Positions 54,394-62,413 of a DNA stretch of 64,000 bases are shown here, piece by piece; positions within the stretch are counted from its first letter, which is position 1, and each line of letters begins with the position of its first letter. The translations under genes were made by a program, and so were the position numbers. The notes beneath the pieces were generated by a model, which was not told where the DNA came from, ran no database searches, and saw only the letters and a program-made list of their open reading frames with translations. The DNA lies in the NCBI RefSeq assembly GCF_003097655.1, contig NZ_QCZH01000010.1, positions 1-64,000 of the forward strand, read 5' to 3'. The DNA comes from Flavobacterium laiguense. GTDB lineage: Bacteria; Bacteroidota; Bacteroidia; Flavobacteriales; Flavobacteriaceae.

Positions 54394-54411
54394 TCCCGAT
54401 AGTTATCGGGA
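54394..54411. repeat. TCCCGAT..ATCGGGA hairpin
   Basis: 7-bp stem with a 4-nt loop between the Cys-rich gene and czcA. The same motif occurs in the broken tRNA-Arg; no T-run follows, so it is unlikely to be a strong terminator. Confidence 0.5.
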
Positions 54412-54493
54412 TTCGGGTTAGAGAGTTGTGGTTTTTCCACAGTATTTAGAGGGCAATTTATTGACCAAATTTCTCATTCATTATAATATTTAA

Positions 54494-57400
54494 ATGTTAG
54501 ATAAAATCATACAATTTAGTATAAAGAACAAGTTCATTATACTTTTATTTACCCTTGTGCTTATAGCTTGGGGAAGTTATTCTGTTAAAAATTTACCCCT
54601 TGATGCTTTGCCTGACGTGACCAATAATCAGGTGCAAATCATTACTACAGCTCCTACATTAGCCAGTCAGGAAGTAGAACAATTAATTACGTATCCGCTC
54701 GAACAAGCAGTAAAAACGATTCCGAAAGTTATAGAGTTACGAAGTATTTCTCGTTTTGGACTTTCAGTGGTTACGGTAGTCTTTAAAGATGATGTGGATA
54801 TTTATTGGGCAAGAGAACAAATTTTTCAGCGCTTAAAGCAAGCCCAAGATAATATTCCTTCTTACGCTGGGTCTCCAGAGCTAGCCCCAATTACAACAGG
54901 GCTTGGTGAAATTTATCAATATGATGTCTATGCTAAAAAAGGTTATGAAGACAAATATGATGCGGTCAAGTTAAGAACAATTCAAGACTGGATTATTATT
55001 CCGCAATTGCAAGGAATTGAGGGAGTTGCTGAAGTAAGTGCTTGGGGTGGAAAACTCAAACAGTATGAAGTTGCCGTGAATCCTAATAAATTGAATAGTC
55101 TAGGGGTAACTATTACGGATATTTTTGATGCACTCGAAAAGAACAATCAAAATACAGGAGGTGCTTACATAGAAAAAGATCAGTATGCTTATTTTATCCG
55201 TGGTGTTGGTATGGCAACTGGTATCAAAGATTTGGAAAATGTTGTGGTTACTAATAGGAATGGTACTCCAATTTTGGTTCGAAATGTAGCTGAAGTCCGT
55301 GAAGGAATTGCGTTGCGTTATGGGGCATCCACCAAAGACGGAAAAGGCGAAATTGTTTCTGGTTTAGCATTAATGTTAAAAGGGGAAAACTCTAGCGCTG
55401 TAGTTGATAGAATTAAGGAAAAAATGATTCAAATCAACAAGTCATTACCCGAAGGCGTAGTTGCAGAAGCCTTTATTGACAGAGGTAAATTAGTAGACAA
55501 TGCCATTGGTACTGTTGCGAAAAATTTGCTTGAAGGAGCATTAATCGTGATTTTTGTATTGATATTGTTTTTAGGGAATCTTCGTGCTGGATTAATTGTA
55601 GCATCTGTAATTCCGTTGGCAATGCTTTTTGCAGTAATTCTAATGAACTATTTTGGCGTAAGCGGAAACTTAATGAGTTTGGGAGCAATCGATTTTGGAA
55701 TTATTGTCGATGGTGCCGTAATTATTGTAGAAGCCACGATGCATCATTTGCAAAAACTCAAAAGAAAAAAAGATTTAACACAGTTAGAAATGGATTCCGA
55801 AGTGTTTCATTCTGCTTCAAAAATCAGAAACAGTGCCGCTTTTGGAGAGATTATCATTTTATTTGTGTATTTGCCAATTTTAGCATTAGTGGGAACAGAG
55901 GGAAAAATGTTTAAACCAATGGCAATGACGGTTGGCTTTGCAGTAATTGGAGCGTTTGTTTTGTCTTTGACTTATGTGCCCATGATGAGTGCGTTATTTT
56001 TATCTAAAAATACGGAACACAAAACCAATTTTAGCGATAAAATGATGGCTTGGTTTGAAAAAATATACACACCATTTTTAGATACAGCGTTACAATTTAA
56101 AAAAGCAGTTTTAGGTATTGCTATAGGTTTATTTGTATTGGCAATTATAGTGTTCCAAAATATGGGTGGTGAGTTTATTCCAACTATTGAGGAAGGGGAT
56201 TTAGCGATCAATGCTACCATTATGACGGGTAGTTCGCTGACGCAAATGGTCAAAACCACGACTGAATATGAAAAAATCCTAAAAGAAAAATTTCCAGAAA
56301 TAAAAACGATAGTTACCAAAATTGGTAGCGGAGAAATTCCGACTGATCCGATGCCTATTGAAAGTGGCGATTTGATTATTGTATTAAAAGATAAAAGCGA
56401 ATGGACATCTGCAGATAATTGGGAAGATTTAGCTAACTTAATGAAAGAAGAAATGGAAGCTATCCCTGGTGCTACTATCGAAATTTCACAACCCATTCAA
56501 ATGCGCTTCAATGAATTGATGACAGGAAGCCGAAGCGATATAGCAATCAAAATTTTTGGAGATGATTTGGAAATTCTAGATACTAAAGCCAAGGAATTGA
56601 TTGCTAAAGTCAATACTATTGAAGGTATTGGAGATTTAAAAGCCGACAAAGTAACAGGTTTGCCTCAAATTACAGTGAAATATGATCATGACAAGGTTGC
56701 TTTGTATGGTTTGAATATTTCGGATTTAAATAAAATTTTGCGTTCTTCTTTTGCAGGAGAAAGTGCAGGTAAAATTTATGAGGAAAGTAAGCGATTTGAT
56801 GTGGTTGTTAGAATGAACAAAGACAATCGTAGTGATATTACTGATGTGAGCAATTTATTTATTCCGTTGCCGAATGGACAACAAATACCTCTTTCGCAAG
56901 TAGCAACGGTATCGTATGAGCAAGGTCCTGTGCAAGTAAGTCGTGAAAACGGTAAACGAAGAATTACTGTTGGTTTAAACGTACGTGGGCGTGACGTAAA
57001 AAGTGTTGTGGAAGAAATTCAGCAAAAATTAGATGTAGATTTCAAACTACCGGCAGGATATTATATTACGTATGGAGGTCAATTTGAAAATTTAGTGGAA
57101 GCCAATAAGCGTTTGTCGGTAGCATTGCCGGTGGCACTAGTTTTGATATTGGTATTATTATTTTTTACGTTCAAAAGCGTGAAACAGTCCATTTTAATTT
57201 TTACAGCTATTCCATTATCGGCTATCGGTGGCGTTTTTGCCCTGTGGCTTCGGGGAATGCCTTTCAGTATTTCTGCAGGGATTGGTTTTATTGCTTTGTT
57301 TGGAATAGCAGTACTGAATGGAATCGTGCTCATTTCCTGTTTTAATCAACTCAAAGAGGATGGAATAATGGATCCGCTGCAACGTGTTTTAAAAGGAACA

Positions 57401-57622
57401 AGGATACGACTTCGACCAGTTTTAATGACCGCAGCTGTGGCTTCGTTAGGTTTTATGCCTATGGCTTTATCAACAAGTGGTGGTGCCGAAGTACAAAAGC
57501 CACTAGCAACAGTAGTTATTGGTGGATTATTGTCAGCAACATTACTAACGTTGATTGTCCTACCAATACTTTATTTATTATTCGAAAAAGGGTTTAACCG
57601 CAAAGAGCGCATAGAAAAATAA
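54494..57622 (+). CDS. czcA: CzcA/CusA-type heavy-metal RND efflux transporter
   Basis: A 1042-residue inner-membrane RND pump with the usual twelve helices and two large periplasmic loops. LPLDALPDVTNNQVQI at the N-terminus and DFGIIVDGAVIIVEATMHHL (the HME-RND TM4 signature with Asp and Glu) mark the metal subgroup. Methionines of a Cu/Ag type are not prominent, so divalent Zn, Co or Cd is likelier. It works with CzcB and the TolC-like protein encoded next. The final codons lie inside a repeat (57596-57727). Confidence 0.95.
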   Translation: MLDKIIQFSIKNKFIILLFTLVLIAWGSYSVKNLPLDALPDVTNNQVQIITTAPTLASQEVEQLITYPLEQAVKTIPKVIELRSISRFGLSVVTVVFKDDVDIYWAREQIFQRLKQAQDNIPSYAGSPELAPITTGLGEIYQYDVYAKKGYEDKYDAVKLRTIQDWIIIPQLQGIEGVAEVSAWGGKLKQYEVAVNPNKLNSLGVTITDIFDALEKNNQNTGGAYIEKDQYAYFIRGVGMATGIKDLENVVVTNRNGTPILVRNVAEVREGIALRYGASTKDGKGEIVSGLALMLKGENSSAVVDRIKEKMIQINKSLPEGVVAEAFIDRGKLVDNAIGTVAKNLLEGALIVIFVLILFLGNLRAGLIVASVIPLAMLFAVILMNYFGVSGNLMSLGAIDFGIIVDGAVIIVEATMHHLQKLKRKKDLTQLEMDSEVFHSASKIRNSAAFGEIIILFVYLPILALVGTEGKMFKPMAMTVGFAVIGAFVLSLTYVPMMSALFLSKNTEHKTNFSDKMMAWFEKIYTPFLDTALQFKKAVLGIAIGLFVLAIIVFQNMGGEFIPTIEEGDLAINATIMTGSSLTQMVKTTTEYEKILKEKFPEIKTIVTKIGSGEIPTDPMPIESGDLIIVLKDKSEWTSADNWEDLANLMKEEMEAIPGATIEISQPIQMRFNELMTGSRSDIAIKIFGDDLEILDTKAKELIAKVNTIEGIGDLKADKVTGLPQITVKYDHDKVALYGLNISDLNKILRSSFAGESAGKIYEESKRFDVVVRMNKDNRSDITDVSNLFIPLPNGQQIPLSQVATVSYEQGPVQVSRENGKRRITVGLNVRGRDVKSVVEEIQQKLDVDFKLPAGYYITYGGQFENLVEANKRLSVALPVALVLILVLLFFTFKSVKQSILIFTAIPLSAIGGVFALWLRGMPFSISAGIGFIALFGIAVLNGIVLISCFNQLKEDGIMDPLQRVLKGTRIRLRPVLMTAAVASLGFMPMALSTSGGAEVQKPLATVVIGGLLSATLLTLIVLPILYLLFEKGFNRKERIEK

Positions 57623-57727
57623 CGCTAATTGCGCAAAAAAAAAATATAAAATGAATTATATAAAATATAGCTTCAGAATCATAAGTCATGCAAACCTTGC
57701 GAAGAAATCTTTGCGAACTTTGCGGTT
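57596..57727. repeat. Inverted-repeat element spanning the czcA/tolC junction
   Basis: AACCGCAAAG at 57596-57605 and CTTTGCGGTT at 57718-57727 are perfect inverted ends of a 132-nt segment containing further TTGCGAA/TTGCGC blocks. It covers the last codons of czcA and the first 25 codons of tolC, so the repeat has become part of both proteins. Confidence 0.55.
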
Positions 57728-58907
57728 AATTTTTATCCTATTGATCAGTAGCTTTTCTTTCGCTCAAAACGGAAAATCAGTTTCGTTGCAAAAAGCAATA
57801 GAAATGGCTAAATCCAATAATATCAATTTAAAAATTGCGGACAAGGAAATTGAAAAGCAAACCGCTCTCAAAAAAACGGCTTTTCAGGCAGATCCTTTGC
57901 AAGTGCAGTATCAGGGAGGACAATTTAATAGTGTCGATTATGACCACAATATTTCGGTGCAGCAATATTTTCCGGTTGGTAAAATTACCAAAGCCAATCG
58001 TCAGCTTCAGGAAGAGTTGATTCGGTTGTCCGAAAAACGAAAAGCATTATCAGAATATGCAATAGAAAAGGCAGTAACCATCGCTTACTATCAATATTTA
58101 TATGGTGTTTCCATTCAGAAATTGAACAATGAATTGGATGCTATTTATACCAAATTCTTAAAAAATGCGGAACTCCGTTTCAATACCGGCGAAAGTGGTA
58201 ATATTGAGGTAATCAGTGCTAAAGCAAAGGTTAAGGAAATCGAAATGATAAAAGTACAATTAGAATTTGATTTGGCAATTTACCAAAAGCAGTTACAGTT
58301 TTTTGTTCAAACCGAAGAGAATATTATACCTGACAGCACAACTCCAATGCAGTTTTCAATGGTAACAGCTGGAAGTAAATCAAAAGTTGAAAGTTTAGTA
58401 ACAGATTATTACCAGCAACAAATTTCAGTCTATCAAAAAGAGGCAAATACTTTTAAAGCAATGCGAACACCAAAGTTAGGTTTAGGATATTTTGCCCAAA
58501 GTATTGACACTAAATTTTATTATCAGGGATTTACGGCTGGTTTACAAATTCCATTGCTTGGTGGTGTAAATACAGCTAGAGCACAAGCATCCGCAATAAG
58601 TATCTCGCAGTCGGAATTGGAGTTAGACAAAAATAAGTTAACGCTAAAGTTGCAAATGCAAGAATTAAAAAACGATTTTGATAAGCAGCAAAAAGCATTA
58701 GACTATTATCAAAAAGATGGATTGCACTATGCTGAGCAAATTATCACAACCGCCCAAAAAAGTTATGCCAATGGGGATATGAGTTACTGGGCTTACATTA
58801 GTTTTCTGAATCAGGCCATTGATATTAAAAAACAAAGTGCTGAAGCTACGAATGCGTACAATCAAAGTGCAATTCAATTGCAATTCCCATCCATTTCAAA
58901 CAACTAA
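57651..58907 (+). CDS. TolC-family outer-membrane efflux channel
   Basis: A 418-residue protein with signal peptide (cleavage near SFAQ, residue 40) and two long-coil halves of the outer-membrane factor family. KSVSLQKAIEMAKSNNINLK begins the first helix, and AYYQYLYGVSIQKLNNELD and YANGDMSYWAYISFLNQAID are later features. It completes the tripartite pump with CzcA and CzcB. The long N-terminus before the hydrophobic core derives from a repeat element. Confidence 0.88.
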   Translation: MNYIKYSFRIISHANLAKKSLRTLRLIFILLISSFSFAQNGKSVSLQKAIEMAKSNNINLKIADKEIEKQTALKKTAFQADPLQVQYQGGQFNSVDYDHNISVQQYFPVGKITKANRQLQEELIRLSEKRKALSEYAIEKAVTIAYYQYLYGVSIQKLNNELDAIYTKFLKNAELRFNTGESGNIEVISAKAKVKEIEMIKVQLEFDLAIYQKQLQFFVQTEENIIPDSTTPMQFSMVTAGSKSKVESLVTDYYQQQISVYQKEANTFKAMRTPKLGLGYFAQSIDTKFYYQGFTAGLQIPLLGGVNTARAQASAISISQSELELDKNKLTLKLQMQELKNDFDKQQKALDYYQKDGLHYAEQIITTAQKSYANGDMSYWAYISFLNQAIDIKKQSAEATNAYNQSAIQLQFPSISNN

Positions 58908-58918
58908 AATTAATTAAA

Positions 58919-60136
58919 ATGAAAAATATATTTTTAAAATTAAATTATAATCTGGCTTCGTTTTTTAGTTTCTTTATTCTATTCTCTATTCTCTTTTTTC
59001 TAACTTCTTGTGGAGAAAAGAAAACAGAAGAACTCCACGAGGAAGAAAAATCAGAAAATGAAGTAGCATTAACTGGTTCACAATTTAAAACGGTTGGAAT
59101 AGAATTTGGTTCTGTAGAAAACCGAAACTTAAATTTAGTGATAAAGGCCAACGGTTACACTACAGTTCCTCCACAGAATATGGCAAATATTTCAACCTTA
59201 ATTGGCGGAACTGTTAAAGATATTTTGGTCTTGGAAGGTACTTTTGTAAACAAAGGAAAAGTATTGGCAACGATTCAAAACTTGGAAGTTGTAGAAATGC
59301 AGGAGGATTATAATTCGGCTATTGCAAATATAGAATTCTTGCAATTAGAATTCAACCGTCAAAAAACATTGAGCGACGAAAATGTAAATCCGAGAAAAAC
59401 GTTTCAGGAAGTAAAATCAAAACTAGCTGTTGAAAAAGCTAGAGCTCAAGCGGCAAAAAATAAATTGCAAGCCTTGAATATGACTACAAATGGTTCTAGT
59501 TTAGTACCAATAGTTTCTCCTATTTCAGGATATGTTGGAAAAATCAGTATTGCAAAAGGAGCATTTGCCGAAACAGGAACAATCCTTTTTGAAGTAGTGG
59601 ATAACAGCCAAATGCACTTGGATTTGAATGTGTATGAAAAAGATTTGGGTTCCATTTCCATAGGGCAAACCATAGATTTCATTTTGACAAACCAAGGTAA
59701 TAAATCCATTAAAGGAAAAATATTTGGTATCAATAAATCATTCTCAAACGAAAGTAAGACCGTAGCGGTTCACGCCAAAATTAATGCAAACGATGCCAAA
59801 GATTTAATTTCAGGAATGTATGTTTCCGCCAATATTAATATAACAAACGCCACTGTTCCTGCTTTGCCAAAAGATGCGATTGTTAGAAATGGTGATAAAT
59901 ATTTTATCTTTATACAAGATCTGGCACATATTGAAAAAGAAGAAAAACATACCGAAACTTCAAAAGAGCATAACGAAGTTCACTTTAAAGCCATAGAAGT
60001 AATGCCTGGAACAACTGATTTGGGTTACACAGAAGTGAAGTTTGTTGAAGCAGTTCCTGCTAATGCCAAAATAGTTGTAAAAGGAGCTTTTTATCTGCTT
60101 TCTGCAATGAAAGGTGGTGGAACACACGAACATTAG
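58919..60136 (+). CDS. czcB: RND periplasmic adaptor lipoprotein (CzcB type)
   Basis: A 405-residue membrane-fusion protein. Lipobox FLTSC (Cys31) after a hydrophobic stretch. The lipoyl/barrel-sandwich halves are at IGGTVKDILVLEGTFVNKGK and VSPISGYVGKISIAKGAFAE; the hairpin lies between (about 135-190), and the beta-barrel follows. A His-rich segment EKEEKHTETSKEHNEVH (about 335-352) and the terminal GGGTHEH suggest metal binding. It links CzcA to the TolC-like channel. Confidence 0.93.
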   Translation: MKNIFLKLNYNLASFFSFFILFSILFFLTSCGEKKTEELHEEEKSENEVALTGSQFKTVGIEFGSVENRNLNLVIKANGYTTVPPQNMANISTLIGGTVKDILVLEGTFVNKGKVLATIQNLEVVEMQEDYNSAIANIEFLQLEFNRQKTLSDENVNPRKTFQEVKSKLAVEKARAQAAKNKLQALNMTTNGSSLVPIVSPISGYVGKISIAKGAFAETGTILFEVVDNSQMHLDLNVYEKDLGSISIGQTIDFILTNQGNKSIKGKIFGINKSFSNESKTVAVHAKINANDAKDLISGMYVSANINITNATVPALPKDAIVRNGDKYFIFIQDLAHIEKEEKHTETSKEHNEVHFKAIEVMPGTTDLGYTEVKFVEAVPANAKIVVKGAFYLLSAMKGGGTHEH

Positions 60137-60228
60137 AATAATAATTATTTAGAAATAATTCTGTTGGATGTAATTGTGCAAAATAATTGTATCCAGCAAT
60201 TAATAAACATTTAAAAAACATACTATAG

Positions 60229-60921
60229 ATGCTATATAAAAATATAATACCCTACTTTTTGGCTTTTATCTTTACCTTATTGAGTTGCACAAACTTGTTT
60301 GCGCACGGTGTTGATGACAATACAAAAGTTTTTTTGATGGATAATAATGGTTCTGCATTTTTGCCATTCTTATATGTTGGTGCCAAACACATGATTACAG
60401 GATATGATCATTTGTTGTTTTTAGTTGGGGTAATTTTCTTTCTCTACAAACCAAAAGAAATATTGATTTATGTAAGCTTTTTTACTATAGGACATAGTAT
60501 AACGCTACTTTTGGGTGTATTACTAAATCTTCAAATAAATGCTTATTTAATTGATGCTATAATTGCCTTGTCAATTGTATATAAAGGGTTTGACAATTTG
60601 GGAGGGTTTCAAAAAATATTCAATTTCCAACCCAATACTAAAATGGCAGTCCTTATTTTTGGTTTGTTTCATGGCTTGGGTTTAGCAACTAAATTGCAAG
60701 AATTTAATTTTGATAAAGAAAGTTTGTTTACCAACTTAATCGGTTTTAATATCGGTGTAGAAATAGGGCAGTTTTTGGCACTTTTGGCTGTACTTATTTT
60801 GATAAGTGTTTGGCGTAAGTACAATTCTTTTTCACGCTTTTCAGTCGTTACCAATATTTTGCTAATGATTGGAGGTTTTGTTCTAATGGCTTTTCAATTC
60901 ACAGGATACTTTAACTCTTAA
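60229..60921 (+). CDS. HupE/UreJ-like membrane protein
   Basis: A 230-residue protein with about six hydrophobic helices and conserved HMITGYDHLLFLVGVIF and FFTIGHSITLLLGVL, whose His residues and Asp could bind a transition metal. HupE/UreJ proteins are nickel or cobalt permeases or diffusion facilitators. In this cluster it probably imports, senses or exports a divalent metal. Start ATG 60229. It is followed closely by the anchored protein (10-nt gap). Confidence 0.85.
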   Translation: MLYKNIIPYFLAFIFTLLSCTNLFAHGVDDNTKVFLMDNNGSAFLPFLYVGAKHMITGYDHLLFLVGVIFFLYKPKEILIYVSFFTIGHSITLLLGVLLNLQINAYLIDAIIALSIVYKGFDNLGGFQKIFNFQPNTKMAVLIFGLFHGLGLATKLQEFNFDKESLFTNLIGFNIGVEIGQFLALLAVLILISVWRKYNSFSRFSVVTNILLMIGGFVLMAFQFTGYFNS

Positions 60922-60931
60922 ATAAATAATA

Positions 60932-61573
60932 ATGTCAAATAATAATTCACAACCCAATCTAACTTCTTCACAAATAGTTAAAGCAACTATTATTGCGTTA
61001 GTTACCTCATTCGTTCTAGCAATAGTTGCTGTTTTGCCAGCTGAATATGGAAAAGATTATACTGGTTTAGGCAAAATACTAGGCTTTTCTCGATTACATC
61101 AAAACGATGATGAAGTCGAACAAAAATTGGCCAAAAAAGAAGTAGCAATATCAATTTTTAAAGAATTAACACTAAATAATGTTGGTTCCAGTCCTGAGGT
61201 AGAAAAGCCTGTTGAAGCCAATAATCCTGCTCCCATAAAGCAATATGAGAGCAGAAAAGACAGCATAAAAATTATGGTTCCTGCCGGTAAAGGATTAGAG
61301 TATAAAATAGCTCTTTTAAAATACGGACAAGTAAAATATTCATGGAAAACCAATAACGGGGTACTTTTCGTCGATTTGCACGGTGATGTCAAAAATGCAA
61401 ACAACAATACTGATTATTTTGAAAGTTATACCGTAGCAAATTCGAATAACATGGCGGGTTCATTTATAGCACCTTACGAAGGAAAACACGGTTGGTACTT
61501 TAAAAATAAATCCGATCAAGACATAGAAGTAAGCATTAATTTAATAGGTGAATATCAGTTGATTAATCAATAA
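60932..61573 (+). CDS. Membrane-anchored protein of the metal cluster, unknown function
   Basis: 213 residues with one N-terminal transmembrane helix (IVKATIIALVTSFVLAIVAVLP, about 17-38) followed by a periplasmic part: AEYGKDYTGLGKILGF, an acidic stretch, and a compact beta-rich end (KVKYSWKTNNGVLFVDLHGD, GKHGWYFKNKSDQDIEVSI). Proteins of this kind are found next to HupE and czc genes. I cannot name a domain. Direct adjacency suggests a complex with HupE. Confidence 0.7.
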   Translation: MSNNNSQPNLTSSQIVKATIIALVTSFVLAIVAVLPAEYGKDYTGLGKILGFSRLHQNDDEVEQKLAKKEVAISIFKELTLNNVGSSPEVEKPVEANNPAPIKQYESRKDSIKIMVPAGKGLEYKIALLKYGQVKYSWKTNNGVLFVDLHGDVKNANNNTDYFESYTVANSNNMAGSFIAPYEGKHGWYFKNKSDQDIEVSINLIGEYQLINQ

Positions 61574-61662
61574 TTTGTGGCAGAAATGTAAAAAACAAAT
61601 ATTAATGATGGACACGGTCATTAATTTAAATAGTTAAAAATAACAATAAACATTATTTCAAA

Positions 61663-62031
61663 ATGAAAAATCTAAAATTCAATTCTAAATTGGCAGTAAC
61701 TTTAATAGTTATTCTGTTTTCAATCACTTCATCATTCGCGCAAGAAAAAATGATGAAAGGAAAAGCAGTTATAAAAACCGTTTTGAATTGTGATCATTGC
61801 AAGGAATGTGAAACTTGTGGACTAAAATTTAAAACAGAAATGTTAAAAATTAAAGGAGTAAGAATGTATGAGCTAGATGATAAAGCAATGACATTTACAG
61901 TATATTATAATCCTAAGAAGACTGATTTGCAAACTATAAAAGAGGCTATTTCAAAATTGGGTTATGATGCAGATGAAGTGAAAGCAGATCCTACAGGATA
62001 TGAGAAATTAGATAATTGTTGTAAGGTTTGA
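61663..62031 (+). CDS. Exported heavy-metal-associated (HMA) domain protein
   Basis: 122 residues; signal peptide ends near SFAQ (27). The HMA fold follows with an unusual metal motif CDHCKECETC: Cys43, 46, 49 and 52, instead of the plain CxxC, then GYDADEVKADP near the end and a terminal CC pair. This would bind a soft metal, perhaps with more ligands, in the periplasm. It likely hands metal to the P-type ATPase or binds and buffers it. Coding follows the anchored protein after 89 nt. Confidence 0.9.
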   Translation: MKNLKFNSKLAVTLIVILFSITSSFAQEKMMKGKAVIKTVLNCDHCKECETCGLKFKTEMLKIKGVRMYELDDKAMTFTVYYNPKKTDLQTIKEAISKLGYDADEVKADPTGYEKLDNCCKV

Positions 62032-62035
62032 AATT

Positions 62036-62401
62036 ATGAAAGTGTATACTACAATGCCCAAAGTATTGATGCCATTTTATAATAGAGAAATTGCTGCTGC
62101 CGATTTGAGTTTACTCAGTAGTGACTTTCAAAATTGCTGGTATCATTTGGAAAGGGCACACATTATAGGACAAAAATATCCTTTCGAGCATTCATTCGTG
62201 CATTGGAAAATGCTGCAATTCGGATTTATAATCAAAAGCCAGAAGGAAATTATAGGACAAATTCCAAGATTGCTTGTTGGTGGAATAAAATCATTTGTTG
62301 GTCATATTCCAGTTGGTAATACTGGTGGTGCAAATGTACCTCCATTGCAATCAATGGAAATTCCATCGGATATAAAGTCAATACTAAAAGCTAATTCTTA
62401 A
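62036..62401 (+). CDS. DUF3703 protein
   Basis: 121 residues, 4 nt after the HMA gene. FYNREIAAADLSLLSSDFQN, CWYHLERAHIIGQKYPFEHS and HIPVGNTGGANVPPLQSMEI are typical of DUF3703, a small family with a Cys and several His, commonly adjacent to heavy-metal resistance genes. Its role is unknown; the His/Cys spacing (CWYHLERAHIIGQ) suggests metal binding. No signal peptide. Confidence 0.85.
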   Translation: MKVYTTMPKVLMPFYNREIAAADLSLLSSDFQNCWYHLERAHIIGQKYPFEHSFVHWKMLQFGFIIKSQKEIIGQIPRLLVGGIKSFVGHIPVGNTGGANVPPLQSMEIPSDIKSILKANS

Positions 62402-62413
62402 ATAGCAAAGAAC

